DNA of 40,318 nucleotides from Tanticharoenia sakaeratensis NBRC 103193 (GTDB lineage Bacteria > Pseudomonadota > Alphaproteobacteria > Acetobacterales > Acetobacteraceae), in contig NZ_BALE01000059.1 in the NCBI RefSeq assembly GCF_000963885.1, positions 1-40,318 on the forward strand, in the 5' to 3' direction. Under the pieces are notes generated by a model. It was not told the DNA's origin, ran no database searches, and saw only the letters and a program-made list of their open reading frames with translations. Of this stretch, positions 1 to 7,903 are shown piece by piece (position 1 is the stretch's first letter; each line of letters starts with the position of its first letter). The translations under genes and the position numbers were made by a program.

Positions 1-2
1 TC

Positions 3-42
3 CTGTCACGCCACAGAATCAGCGTTCAGTGGAGCCGCTCTA
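3..42. repeat. Left copy of 40-nt terminal inverted repeat (probable mobile-element end)
   Basis: Bases 3-42 are the exact reverse complement of 40279-40318 at the other end of the window. Read outward, both start with TAGAGCGGCTCC. The base just inside differs (C on the left, T on the right), so the junctions read CTAG and TTAG, like a TA-containing target next to an element. Perfect 40-nt identity at both ends suggests copies of the same insertion sequence in opposite orientation, just outside the window. No transposase lies inside the window, so the family is not identified; IS5- or IS630-type target preference would fit. A contig broken at repeats would look the same. Confidence 0.75.
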
Positions 43-61
43 GTGCCTGATCCGGGTGATG

Positions 62-832
62 TCATGCGCGATCCGGATCGCTGCGTTTGACAAGATAGAG
101 CGTGGACAGAGGCAGCAGGATCAGGATCGACGCTATCGAAAACAGGGCTGCGGGGTCGCCGTAATTCCCGCCCACTGCGCTGCCGCCAAAAAATCCGAAA
201 TAGAAGAAGCTGGCGAGGCTTGCCGTCAGGATCAGTCTGTCCGGCTGGTTCTGCCGGAGCGCCGCCATGGCGTCGGGCGCGCATCGGGTGAAGAAATGCC
301 ATGTGATCGCAAGGGCGGGTATGGTCACGAGCGGGAACATGGCCAGTCGGGACAAGCCGAGGCCCTGGGCGAGCAGCGCCATGTCGGCATGGCCGGCAAG
401 CGCGCGGGTCGGCGCGTAGCTCCAGACGTTGCCTGCGGACATCACGGCAAGCCAGAACAGGATCATCTCCGCATAGGGTCTGTGTCGCGGCACATGGCGG
501 AGTGCGGCGGCATAAATGAAATAGAACAAGCCATTGCCGATCCCGGCCCCCGCGAATGCGATCAGGGCGGCATCGAGGCCATGGTAGCTTGCGAAAATCG
601 GTCCGTAGTCAACGTTTTCATCGATTCCCTGCTGGAACAGGATATTGGCGAGAGTCGCGGGTCCGTAGTTCAGGGCCAGCGGATCGGCTTTCCAGCCCAA
701 TGCCCATGCTGTGAGAGCGTGGGCATATTCATGCGTCATGAAAGCGACCGCGTGCGTCAGAAGAATGACGGCGCCCATGGCAAGGCAGAAGGTGACATCT
801 GCCGGACGGAGTGAGCCCCGACCGGCAGTCAC
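62..832 (-). CDS. Multipass membrane protein with HExxH motif (M50-like putative metalloprotease)
   Basis: About 256 residues, several hydrophobic segments, and an HEYAH motif at about residues 34-38 inside the first membrane segment (THEYAHAL). This HExxH placement recalls site-2 protease-like M50 membrane metallopeptidases. The second M50 signature (NxxPxxxxDG) is not seen, so catalysis is unproven and the protein could be an inactive relative. The GTG at 832 is chosen because a longer reading from 952 would overlap the preceding hydrolase by 86 nt; the ribosome binding site is weak, and an ATG start further in (about residue 19) is possible. It lies 34 nt after fghA on the same strand and may be co-transcribed. 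Its stop is only 19 nt from the terminal repeat. Confidence 0.65.
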   Translation of the reverse strand: MTAGRGSLRPADVTFCLAMGAVILLTHAVAFMTHEYAHALTAWALGWKADPLALNYGPATLANILFQQGIDENVDYGPIFASYHGLDAALIAFAGAGIGNGLFYFIYAAALRHVPRHRPYAEMILFWLAVMSAGNVWSYAPTRALAGHADMALLAQGLGLSRLAMFPLVTIPALAITWHFFTRCAPDAMAALRQNQPDRLILTASLASFFYFGFFGGSAVGGNYGDPAALFSIASILILLPLSTLYLVKRSDPDRA

Positions 833-866
833 GTTCGACTGCCCGGCGGACGGACCCCGTGCGACG

Positions 867-1712
867 TCATGTCGCCAGCGCTTTGGCGTGATGGGCGATA
901 TGATCCGCGACGAAGGACTGGATGAACCAGTAGGAGTGATCGTAGCCCGCATGGCGGCGCAGCATCAGCGCCTGATGCGCCTTGCCGGCCGCCGCCTCGA
1001 GGTGCTCCGGCTGAAGCTGATCACGCAGGAACTGATCGGCCTCGCCCTGATCGACAAGGATCGGATACGGATGGGTATGACCTGCTGTCAGCAGGGCAGT
1101 GGCGTCCCAGGCATTCCAGGCGGCGCGATCTGGGCCGAGATAGGCCGTAAAGGCTTTCTCGCCCCAAGGCACGGCTGCGGGATGGACGATCGGTGCGAAG
1201 GCTGAAACCGATTTCCACTGTCCGGGTGCCTTCAGCCCATGCACGAGCGCTCCGTGACCGCCCATCGAATGCCCCATCAGGCCGAGCCGCTGTGCATCGA
1301 TCGGGAAATGGGCGGCGATCAGGGCCGGGAGTTCCTCGGCGAGATAGCTTCCCATGCGATAATGGGTCGCCCACGGGGCTTCGGTCGCATCGAGATAGAA
1401 ACCTGCTCCCGTGCCGAGGTCGTAGGCATCGTCCTCGCCCGGGACATTCGCGCCGCGCGGGGACGTGTCGGGCGCGACCAGGGCAAGGCCGTGTTCGGCT
1501 GCGAAACGGATGGCGCCCGACTTGGTCAGGAATGTCTCGTCGTTGCAGGTCAGGCCCGCGAGCACCACGACGGCCGCAACCGGCGCGTCCGCATGGGCGC
1601 CGGGCGGCATGAACACCGTGACATTGGCCGGAAGGCCGAGCGTTTTTGCCTCATGCCGATAGAGGCCAAGCGTTCCGCCATGGCAGGCGTGTGTTTCGCG
1701 GGTTTCGATCAT
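867..1712 (-). CDS. fghA: S-formylglutathione hydrolase
   Basis: The protein (281 aa) hydrolyses S-formylglutathione to formate and glutathione, the second step of glutathione-dependent formaldehyde detoxification in the cytosol. It is a full-length esterase-D family alpha/beta hydrolase. The nucleophile elbow GHSMGG holds Ser149. Asp226 (in GEADQFL) and His259 (in GYDHSYWF) complete the expected triad. The family stretch CNDETFLTKSGA is at about residues 56-67. The ATG at 1712 lies 5 nt after the stop of frmA, so the two form an operon. An open frame continues upstream through frmA, but the residues before this ATG do not resemble the family. Confidence 0.95.
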   Translation of the reverse strand: MIETRETHACHGGTLGLYRHEAKTLGLPANVTVFMPPGAHADAPVAAVVVLAGLTCNDETFLTKSGAIRFAAEHGLALVAPDTSPRGANVPGEDDAYDLGTGAGFYLDATEAPWATHYRMGSYLAEELPALIAAHFPIDAQRLGLMGHSMGGHGALVHGLKAPGQWKSVSAFAPIVHPAAVPWGEKAFTAYLGPDRAAWNAWDATALLTAGHTHPYPILVDQGEADQFLRDQLQPEHLEAAAGKAHQALMLRRHAGYDHSYWFIQSFVADHIAHHAKALAT

Positions 1713-1717
1713 GGCGG

Positions 1718-2833
1718 TCAGTATTCCACGACGGTGCGGATGCTCTCCCCGCGCGTCATCAGGTCGAAGCCTTCGTTGATGCGCTCGAGCGGCAGCTTGT
1801 GCGTGATGAGGCTGTCGATGTCGATGCGGTTGTCCATGTACCAATCGACGATCTTCGGAACATCGGTGCGGCCGCGCGCGCCGCCGAACGCGGAGCCGAT
1901 CCAGCGCCGGCCGGTGACGAGCTGGAACGGACGCGTGCTGATTTCCTGCCCGGCGCCCGCGACGCCGATCACGCAGGAGACGCCCCAGCCGCGATGGGCG
2001 CATTCCAGCGCCTGGCGCATCAGGGTCGTGTTGCCAACGCATTCGAACGTGTAGTCCGCGCCGCCGCCGGTCAGTTCGACCAGATGGCCGACGACGTCGC
2101 CGTCCGGGCCGAGGTCCTTCGGATTGACGAAATCGGTCATGCCGAACTGGCGGGCCATCGCCTCGCGGGCCGGATTGATGTCCACGCCGATGATCTGACG
2201 GGCGCCGACCAGCTTCGCGCCCTGGATTACGTTCAGCCCGATGCCGCCGAGGCCGAAGACGACGACCGTGCTGTTGGGTTCGACCTTGGCCGTGAACAGG
2301 ACGGCGCCGAGGCCGGTGGTCACGCCGCAGCCGATGTAGCAGACCTTGTCGAAGGGTGCGTCGTCGCGGATTTTCGCCAGCGCGATCTCCGGCAGCACGG
2401 TGTAGTTCGCAAAGGTCGAGCAGCCCATGTAATGCAGGACGGGCTTGCCCTTGTAGGAAAAGCGCGAGGTTCCGTCGGGCATGAGCCCCTTGCCCTGCGT
2501 GCTGCGGATCGAGGTGCACAGGTTGGTCTTCTGCGACAGGCACGACTTACATTCGCGGCATTCCGGCGTGTAGAGCGGAATGACGTGATCGCCGGGCTTC
2601 AGGTGCCGTACGTCGGGGCCGACCTCCCGCACGATCCCGGCCCCTTCATGGCCGAGGATGGCGGGAAACAGGCCTTCGGGATCCTGTCCGGAGAGCGTGT
2701 ACTTATCGGTGTGACACAGGCCGGTCGCCTTGATTTCGACCAGCACTTCGGCGTTGCGCGGCCCCTCCAGCTGGACGGTATCGACAACCAGCGGCTTTCC
2801 CGCCTCGAAGGCGATGGCGGCTCTGACGTCCAT
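1718..2833 (-). CDS. frmA: S-(hydroxymethyl)glutathione dehydrogenase (class III alcohol dehydrogenase)
   Basis: The enzyme oxidises S-hydroxymethylglutathione, the spontaneous adduct of formaldehyde and glutathione, to S-formylglutathione with NAD. At 371 aa it has the usual class III ADH length. Visible features are the catalytic zinc ligands Cys40 and His62 (GHEGAG), the structural zinc cluster Cys92, 95, 98 and 106 (ECRECKSC...C), and a GLGGIGLN dinucleotide-binding loop. The start MDVRAAIAFEAG is typical of the family and is preceded by GAAAGG about 9 nt upstream; a longer in-frame reading to 2971 adds a proline- and arginine-rich stretch not expected in the family. It is the first gene of the frmA-fghA operon. 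No FrmR-type repressor is visible nearby. The 288 nt upstream (2834-3121) hold no gene I can support. Confidence 0.96.
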   Translation of the reverse strand: MDVRAAIAFEAGKPLVVDTVQLEGPRNAEVLVEIKATGLCHTDKYTLSGQDPEGLFPAILGHEGAGIVREVGPDVRHLKPGDHVIPLYTPECRECKSCLSQKTNLCTSIRSTQGKGLMPDGTSRFSYKGKPVLHYMGCSTFANYTVLPEIALAKIRDDAPFDKVCYIGCGVTTGLGAVLFTAKVEPNSTVVVFGLGGIGLNVIQGAKLVGARQIIGVDINPAREAMARQFGMTDFVNPKDLGPDGDVVGHLVELTGGGADYTFECVGNTTLMRQALECAHRGWGVSCVIGVAGAGQEISTRPFQLVTGRRWIGSAFGGARGRTDVPKIVDWYMDNRIDIDSLITHKLPLERINEGFDLMTRGESIRTVVEY

Positions 2834-3121
2834 GGGGTTCGGCCTTTCTGTTAGGTTTTTTGCTCGCGTCCAGTGATGCCGCACGGGGCGGGGCGGATCA
2901 ACCGCCATGGAGCTAAGGTTTTTCCGAGGGGGCGCATAGGGACGGTTCCTGCGCTGACGCGGAGAACGCATGGCGCGATGGCGTTCCTGCGGCGAAGAAT
3001 ATCGTCAGGTGGCCGCGCCATGTCGACAGAGGAGTGCCCGGACGGAGTGAGCCGCAGCCGCGTCAACCATGTGCAGACGATTTCGTGTGCATGGGCGATG
3101 ACGCGGTGCCGATCGACGATG

Positions 3122-3865
3122 TCATCCGCCCCCGAAGCTGCGCACCAGACTGCCCGCGACGAGCTGCCAGCCGTCGACCAGCACGAAGAAGATCAGCTTG
3201 AACGGCAGGGAGACGGAACTCGGGGGAAGCATCATCATGCCGAGACTCATGAGGATGCTCGAGACCACGAGGTCGATCACGAGGAACGGCAGGTAAAGCA
3301 GGAAGCCCATCTCGAAGCCGCGCCGCAGTTCACCGATCATGTAGGCTGGAACCAGGGCGCGCCACGGCGTGTCGGCGGCGTGGGCTGGCTGGGGCAGGTG
3401 GGCGAGGTTGAGGAATGTCGCAAGATCCGGGCCCCGGACGCTGGCCAGCATGAAGCTGTGAAAGGGCTGGGCGGCGGCGGCAAGACCGTCCATTTCGCCG
3501 ATCTGACCGGCCATCATGGGTTCGATGCCCGCCGTCCAGGACTGCTGCAGGGTCGGCTGCATCACGTAGAGCGTCAGGAACAGCCCGAGGCCGATGAGCA
3601 CGGTGTTCGGCGGCGTGCCCTGCGCGCCGATCGCGCTGCGCAGCAGCGAGAGCACGATGATGATGCGTGTGAAGGCGGTCATCATCACCAGAAGGCTCGG
3701 GGCGAGCGACAGCAGCGTGATGAGTGCCGTCAGCTGCACGAGGCGGCTGGTCGTGCCGGCGCCGCCATGCTGGCCGAGATCGATGCTGATGGACTGGGCG
3801 AAAGCCGCGTGAGGGACCAGCAGGATCAGGAAGCCGATTACGACGAGGGCGAGGCTGCGGGTCAT
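3122..3865 (-). CDS. fliP: Flagellar type III export gate protein FliP
   Basis: FliP (247 aa) forms, with FliQ and FliR, the membrane core of the flagellar type III export gate. A cleavable signal peptide (MTRSLALVVIGFLILL..AFAQ) is followed by the conserved LTALITLLSLAPSLLVMMTAFTR-type block, the PPNTVLIGLGLFLT segment, and the C-terminal PFLVIDLVVSSILMSLGMMMLPP signature. Length and hydrophobic pattern match the family. Its ATG overlaps the fliO stop (TAATG, one shared base), which implies translational coupling. The pair is divergent from flgB-flgC-fliE-fliQ-fliR-flhB, so nearly all export-gate genes are gathered here. Confidence 0.95.
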   Translation of the reverse strand: MTRSLALVVIGFLILLVPHAAFAQSISIDLGQHGGAGTTSRLVQLTALITLLSLAPSLLVMMTAFTRIIIVLSLLRSAIGAQGTPPNTVLIGLGLFLTLYVMQPTLQQSWTAGIEPMMAGQIGEMDGLAAAAQPFHSFMLASVRGPDLATFLNLAHLPQPAHAADTPWRALVPAYMIGELRRGFEMGFLLYLPFLVIDLVVSSILMSLGMMMLPPSSVSLPFKLIFFVLVDGWQLVAGSLVRSFGGG

Positions 3866-4173
3866 TATGCGATGTCCTCGCGATGCGTCGTTGCGTCGGT
3901 CATGGCGTTCCGGAACATGTTGTCCGGTGCAGGCCAGGGGAAGAGCTGGTCGCTCGCGCCCCCTGTCAGGATCAGGGCGTGGTGGCCGTCGACCTGCACG
4001 AGGGTGAGCTTGCGTGTCCGATCCAGAGGCAGTGTGGCTGCGATACTCAGGCGGTGCGGTGCATTGGCGCGGTGCATGGGGCCGAGACGCCGGATCAGGG
4101 GGCGGGCTGCAAACAGCAGGCCGATGGTAAGGATGAGGCCGCCGATCGAGACGGCGAGGTCGTGTGTAAGCAT
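3865..4173 (-). CDS. fliO: Flagellar biosynthetic protein FliO (short)
   Basis: The product is a small membrane protein (about 102 aa) with one N-terminal transmembrane helix (LAVSIGGLILTIGLLFAARPLI) and a soluble domain with the FliO pattern of basic residues followed by LVQVDGHHALILTGG. FliO helps assemble the FliP ring of the export gate. The ATG at 4173 is chosen because GGGACAAG lies directly upstream and it puts the membrane helix near the N terminus; ATG 4188 is an alternative, and a longer frame up to 4329 is arginine-rich and unlikely. Sequence conservation in FliO is weak, so part of the assignment rests on its place in front of fliP and the TAATG overlap. Confidence 0.85.
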   Translation of the reverse strand: MLTHDLAVSIGGLILTIGLLFAARPLIRRLGPMHRANAPHRLSIAATLPLDRTRKLTLVQVDGHHALILTGGASDQLFPWPAPDNMFRNAMTDATTHREDIA

Positions 4174-4226
4174 CTTGTCCCGGCGCATCTGCTGTTTGGA
4201 TCGGCGCCGAGCATGCCGGCGAAAGG

Positions 4227-4241
4227 TTAACAGCAGGTCAA
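4227..4241. promoter_or_regulatory. Possible CtrA-like box between fliO and flgB
   Basis: TTAA-CAGCAGG-TCAA matches the alphaproteobacterial CtrA consensus TTAA-N7-TTAA at seven of eight fixed bases. It lies in the 203-nt divergent region, about 55 nt upstream of the fliO start and 136 nt upstream of flgB. CtrA controls early flagellar genes in several alphaproteobacteria. A single short motif match is weak evidence. Confidence 0.3.
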
Positions 4242-4376
4242 CGAGCCGGAGAAAGACGTCCAAGCGAGAGGATCTGGTATTTTTTGAGGGCCGGTAACTA
4301 TTGGTTAATAGCTTTGCAGCATCCTGCATCCCGGCCCCGGCTTTCAGGGGCGTTCCGACTGAATAGCGAGGATGCC

Positions 4377-4763
4377 GTGCTCAACGCCGATGCGACGACC
4401 GCCGGAACCGATCTTCTAAGTCTGGGCCAGAACAAGATGGCCTGGCTGCAGGCACGTCAGCAGGTATTGGCTCGGAATATCGCCAATTCCGACACGCCCG
4501 GTTATGCGTCACGCGACCTGTCTCCGTTCCAGTCCGCCCTGGGCGCTTTCGACATCACGCCTTCCATGACGGAGCCCGGGCATATGGCGGGGGCGGATTC
4601 GGGTGCCGTGGCGTCCGCGCAGTCGGAACAGTCCCTCGACGGCAATCAGGTCTCGCTCGATCGCGAAATGGAAAAGGTCTCCGATACGAACGACCAGCAG
4701 CACATGGTCGTCAATCTGTACAGCAAGTACATGTCGATGTTCCAGACAGCGCTCGACAAATGA
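4377..4763 (+). CDS. flgB: Flagellar proximal rod protein FlgB
   Basis: FlgB is a structural subunit of the proximal rod of the flagellar basal body, exported through the gate encoded nearby. From the GTG at 4377 it is 128 aa, the usual size. The axial-protein N-terminal motif is clear (LARNIANSDTPGY), and the C terminus (MVVNLYSKYMSMFQTALDK) gives the usual heptad helix. GTG 4377 is preceded by AGCGAGG at 5-10 nt; an open frame continues up to 4284 but adds residues with no family resemblance. It is the first gene of the rightward run flgB-flgC-fliE-fliQ-fliR-flhB. Confidence 0.94.
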   Translation: MLNADATTAGTDLLSLGQNKMAWLQARQQVLARNIANSDTPGYASRDLSPFQSALGAFDITPSMTEPGHMAGADSGAVASAQSEQSLDGNQVSLDREMEKVSDTNDQQHMVVNLYSKYMSMFQTALDK

Positions 4764-4777
4764 ACAGGGGCTGAGCG

Positions 4778-5185
4778 ATGGATCTCAATACCGCGGTCAA
4801 TGTATCGGCAAGCGGCATGGACGCGCAGGCGCAGCGCCTGCGCGTTGTCGCCGAAAATCTTGCGAATCAGGATACGACCGGATCGACGCCGGGTGCTGAT
4901 CCCTATCGTCGCAAGACGATCACGTTTCAGGAGGCGATCGACCCGGAAACCGGTGCGACCGGTGTCGGTGTGAAGGAAATCGGGCAGGACATGTCGGATT
5001 TCGAGACACGTTATGATCCGTCGCATCCCGCAGCGAACGCGCAAGGATACGTCAAGCTCGCGAACGTCAATTCCATGGTCGAAATGATGGACATGCGCGA
5101 GGCCGAACGCTCCTATGAGGCCAACCTCAACACGATGCAGGTGACGCATTCCATGATGTCCCGCACGCTCGATATCCTGAAGTAG
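4778..5185 (+). CDS. flgC: Flagellar proximal rod protein FlgC
   Basis: FlgC (135 aa) is the second proximal rod subunit. The N-terminal rod signature ASGMDAQAQRLRVVAENLANQDTTG and the C-terminal coil (VEMMDMREAERSYEANLNTM) are typical, and the length is standard. It starts 14 nt after flgB with GGGGCTGAGCG just upstream. It is exported by the flagellar type III system without a cleaved signal. Confidence 0.95.
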   Translation: MDLNTAVNVSASGMDAQAQRLRVVAENLANQDTTGSTPGADPYRRKTITFQEAIDPETGATGVGVKEIGQDMSDFETRYDPSHPAANAQGYVKLANVNSMVEMMDMREAERSYEANLNTMQVTHSMMSRTLDILK

Positions 5186-5192
5186 TCCCGCC

Positions 5193-5516
5193 ATGCAGAT
5201 CAGCGCACATGCTGCGAGCAATGCCTATGCCGCCACCATGCAGAGTGCGGCAACCGGTGATGACGGGGTGTCGGACGGCATTTCCCAAAGTGCCACAGGG
5301 AGCGATTTCGGCAGTGTTCTGTCGCAGGCTGTCAGCGGTGCGATCCAGTCCGGCCATTCCGCGGAATCCCTGGCAGCACAGGGTATTTCCGGAGGTGGCG
5401 ACATGACCCAGATCGTGACGGCGGTCTCGCAGGCGCAGCTTGCGCTGCAGACCACCACAGTCGTTCGCGACCGGATGGTGCAGGCCTATCAGGATGTCAT
5501 GAGGATGTCGATTTGA
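5193..5516 (+). CDS. fliE: Flagellar hook-basal body protein FliE
   Basis: FliE (107 aa) links the MS ring to the proximal rod and is the first rod protein exported. The N-terminal half is low in complexity and serine/alanine-rich. The conserved C-terminal helix (MTQIVTAVSQAQLALQTTTVVRDRMVQAYQDVMRMSI) has the FliE pattern ending in an M-x-M-x-I tail. It starts 7 nt after flgC within the operon. Confidence 0.9.
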   Translation: MQISAHAASNAYAATMQSAATGDDGVSDGISQSATGSDFGSVLSQAVSGAIQSGHSAESLAAQGISGGGDMTQIVTAVSQAQLALQTTTVVRDRMVQAYQDVMRMSI

Positions 5517-5538
5517 CGGACGCGGGCAAGGATATTTC

Positions 5539-5814
5539 GTGATGCAGAGCCTCGATCTGGCCGATATCCTGCAACAGACGTTTCTCATCGCGCTGAAGCT
5601 GAGCGCGCCGGCGCTGCTGGCAGCGCTTGCCGTCGGGCTGGTCGTGTCCCTGTTGCAGGCCGTCACCCAGATCCAGGAGGCGACGCTTGCGTTCGTTCCG
5701 AAACTGCTGGCGATCGGGGCCGCGATGGTGCTGGCGGGACCGTTCATGACGGCGACCCTGATCGGGTTTGCGCGGCGCCTGTTCGATCAGATGATCCTGG
5801 TCGGCGGCACGTGA
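5539..5814 (+). CDS. fliQ: Flagellar export gate protein FliQ
   Basis: FliQ (91 aa; 90 aa if the ATG at 5542 is used instead of the adjoining GTG at 5539) is a two-helix membrane protein of the FliPQR export gate. It shows the family pattern: helix 1 ALLAALAVGLVVSLLQAVTQIQEATLAFVPK and helix 2 AAMVLAGPFMTATLIGF. The QATTQIQE-like charged loop is conserved. Its TGA overlaps the GTG start of fliR (GTGA). Confidence 0.94.
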   Translation: MMQSLDLADILQQTFLIALKLSAPALLAALAVGLVVSLLQAVTQIQEATLAFVPKLLAIGAAMVLAGPFMTATLIGFARRLFDQMILVGGT

Positions 5815-6620
5815 ACGGTGCCGCACTCGACGCGTGGATTGCGGCCCTTCCGGTACAGGCACTCGTTTTCGCACTGGTGCTGTGCCGGGTCAGTGCGGCG
5901 GTAATGCTCATGCCGGGCCTGGGCGAGCAGACCTATCCGATGACGGTCCGGGCAGGCATTGCCCTGTGTCTCACGGGTCTCGTGATGCCACTGGTGCAGC
6001 CAGCGTTCGGGGCCCTGGACCCGGCCGCAATCGATCCCTGGCGCCTTGGCGGCATGGTGGCAGTGGAGCTTCTGACCGGCGGTCTGATCGGATGGCTCGC
6101 GCAACTCGTGGTGCAGGCACTGCCTGTGGCGGGGCAGGTGATTTCGCTGATGACCGGACTGTCGAACGTTCTGCAGCCCGATCCGGCGCTGGGTTCGGAG
6201 ATTGCCGCACCGAGCCGGCTGTTCGGGCTGCTGGCGCCGGTGCTGGTTCTTGTGTCCGGGGCATGGATTTTCCCGGTCCGGGCTGTGATCGGCAGTTATG
6301 CGCTCGTCCCGGCAGGATCGGCCATCCTGAGCGTGCATGCGCCTCTGATCGGGGACGGGGTGCAGGCCGTCGTGCGACTGACAGGGCGGAGTTTCGCCCT
6401 GGCGCTCGAGCTGTCGGCGCCATTCGTTCTCCTCTCCCTGGTCTGGGAAATCAGCCTGGGCGTTCTCGGGCGGCTCGTGCCCAATCTTCAGGTCTACAAT
6501 CTTGCTTCGCCGCTGCAGATGCTCGGTGGCATCGGCATGCTCGCATTGCTGATGCGGGCGATGCTCGAGACGTGGCAGGGCCGTGTCTTCGACCTTCTGT
6601 CGGGTCTGCCGGGTCTCTAG
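5811..6620 (+). CDS. fliR: Flagellar export gate protein FliR
   Basis: FliR (269 aa, about 6 hydrophobic segments) is the third subunit of the flagellar export gate. Characteristic pieces are the LCRVSAAVMLMPGLGEQTYPMTVR block near the N terminus, the GGLIGWLAQLVVQALPVAGQVI segment, and PNLQVYNLASPLQMLGGIGML near the C terminus. The GTG at 5811 overlaps the end of fliQ by 4 nt, so the two are translationally coupled. flhB follows after 3 nt. Confidence 0.94.
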   Translation: MNGAALDAWIAALPVQALVFALVLCRVSAAVMLMPGLGEQTYPMTVRAGIALCLTGLVMPLVQPAFGALDPAAIDPWRLGGMVAVELLTGGLIGWLAQLVVQALPVAGQVISLMTGLSNVLQPDPALGSEIAAPSRLFGLLAPVLVLVSGAWIFPVRAVIGSYALVPAGSAILSVHAPLIGDGVQAVVRLTGRSFALALELSAPFVLLSLVWEISLGVLGRLVPNLQVYNLASPLQMLGGIGMLALLMRAMLETWQGRVFDLLSGLPGL

Positions 6621-6623
6621 GCG

Positions 6624-7697
6624 ATGGCGGATGCGGAAGATCGCACGGAAGCCCCATCGGCACGACGGCTCGAACAGGCGCGTGAGGATGGCAATATCGC
6701 GCTGTCCCGCGAGGTGCAGGTTTTCGCGGGCCTTGCGATCGGAGCCCTCGCCCTCCTGATGTGCGTGCACCAGGCAGATGCGTTGTGCGCGGTTCTGCGC
6801 GGCGTGCTGGATCATGCGGGGGACATATCGGGCGTTCCGGGCGGAACATTCGGCATCCTGGGAAGTGTCGCGTGGGCGGGTGCCCTTGCGGTTCTGCCGG
6901 TCTGCGGTTTGGCAGCTGTGGGGGCGGTCGCGACGGGTGTTCTGCAGACCGGCTTCCTGTTGCGGCCACAGGCGCTGCTGCCGGATTTCTCGCGCGTTGA
7001 TCCGATTTCGGGCCTGTCGCGGATCCTGAGCGGCACGACGGCGGTCGAAGCGCTGAAAGCGGTCGCAAAATGTGCCTGTTTCGGTGTCGTGCTGTGGTGG
7101 CAGGCATCATCGCTCCTGCATGACCAGGCGCGGGCGATGGGCGATGACGCAGGGTCATTGCTGCGTGAGATCGTGCGGATCCTGCCCGGGACGATCGGAG
7201 CGCTGCTGCTGGTGCAACTGGCGATCGCAGGCTTCGATGTCCTGTGGCAGCGGATGCATCGCCTGTCCGGCCTGCGGATGAGCCGGCAGGAGATGCGCGA
7301 CGAGTATCGCCAGACGGAAGGCGATCCGCACGTAAAGGGCAAGCTCAAGATGCTGCGCGCGCGGGCGGCAAAGCGTCGGATGATGGATGCCGTGAAGACC
7401 GCGACCGTCATCGTTACCAACCCGACGCATTACGCGGTGGCGCTGTCCTATGAACGCGGGGTGTCAGGCGCGCCGCGGATCGTGGCCAAGGGCGTGGACG
7501 AAGTGGCGGCGCGGATTCGCGAGCTTGCGCAGGATCATCGTGTGCCGATCGTGTCCAATCCGCCGCTGGCGCGTGCACTTTATCCGCTGCCTCTGGAAAC
7601 GGAAGTTCCGGCGGAGCATTTCAAGGTTGTGGCCGGGATCATCGCCTATATCTGGCGGCTGCGGTCTCCGCCTCGGCGGGGTGCACCGGTCGGGTGA
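6624..7697 (+). CDS. flhB: Flagellar export substrate-specificity switch protein FlhB
   Basis: FlhB (357 aa) controls the switch of the export gate from rod/hook to filament substrates. The N terminus EDRTEAPSARRLEQAREDGNIALSREV is classical. Four membrane segments follow, then the cytosolic domain with the autocleavage site NPTH at residues 266-269. The C terminus has the usual VPIVSNPPLARALYPLPLETEVP block. ATG 6624 lies 3 nt after the fliR stop. It is the last gene of the flagellar run; no clear terminator is seen before recA. Confidence 0.96.
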   Translation: MADAEDRTEAPSARRLEQAREDGNIALSREVQVFAGLAIGALALLMCVHQADALCAVLRGVLDHAGDISGVPGGTFGILGSVAWAGALAVLPVCGLAAVGAVATGVLQTGFLLRPQALLPDFSRVDPISGLSRILSGTTAVEALKAVAKCACFGVVLWWQASSLLHDQARAMGDDAGSLLREIVRILPGTIGALLLVQLAIAGFDVLWQRMHRLSGLRMSRQEMRDEYRQTEGDPHVKGKLKMLRARAAKRRMMDAVKTATVIVTNPTHYAVALSYERGVSGAPRIVAKGVDEVAARIRELAQDHRVPIVSNPPLARALYPLPLETEVPAEHFKVVAGIIAYIWRLRSPPRRGAPVG

Positions 7698-7755
7698 GCC
7701 AGATCAAAAAAAGCAGGTGGGCAGGGGTTGGCATTTCACGGCGCGGTCATGATAT

Positions 7756-7780
7756 GTTCTCAATCGGAACAGATGTGAAC
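7756..7780 (+). promoter_or_regulatory. GTTC/GAAC cluster upstream of recA (candidate SOS operator)
   Basis: Three four-base half-sites stand in a row: GTTC (7756-7759), GAAC (7767-7770) and GAAC (7777-7780), with spacers of 7 and 6 nt. The first two form the palindrome TGTTC-N7-GAACA. Alphaproteobacterial LexA sites are usually direct repeats (GTTC-N7-GTTC), so this is a variant at best. A TTGGCA at 7728-7733 with a TATGTT-like hexamer at 7753-7758 could be the promoter; the cluster would then overlap its -10. The recA start is about 125 nt downstream. Confidence 0.45.
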
Positions 7781-7903
7781 GATTGGTTAATGCGTCGTGT
7801 TCCCGTTTTGCGCCTGCACGGCCGGACGGGGTGCGCTCATGGGCCATTGTGGGCTGGCCCGAGTTGCGGGAAACTGCCGGAAATGCGTCGTCGGGGATAA
7901 GAC

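Noticed and set aside
867-2543. A 558-residue reading that would fuse frmA-antisense sequence to fghA
   Set aside because: Only the last 281 residues resemble a protein family; the upstream part is frmA read out of frame, and frmA is clearly coding.
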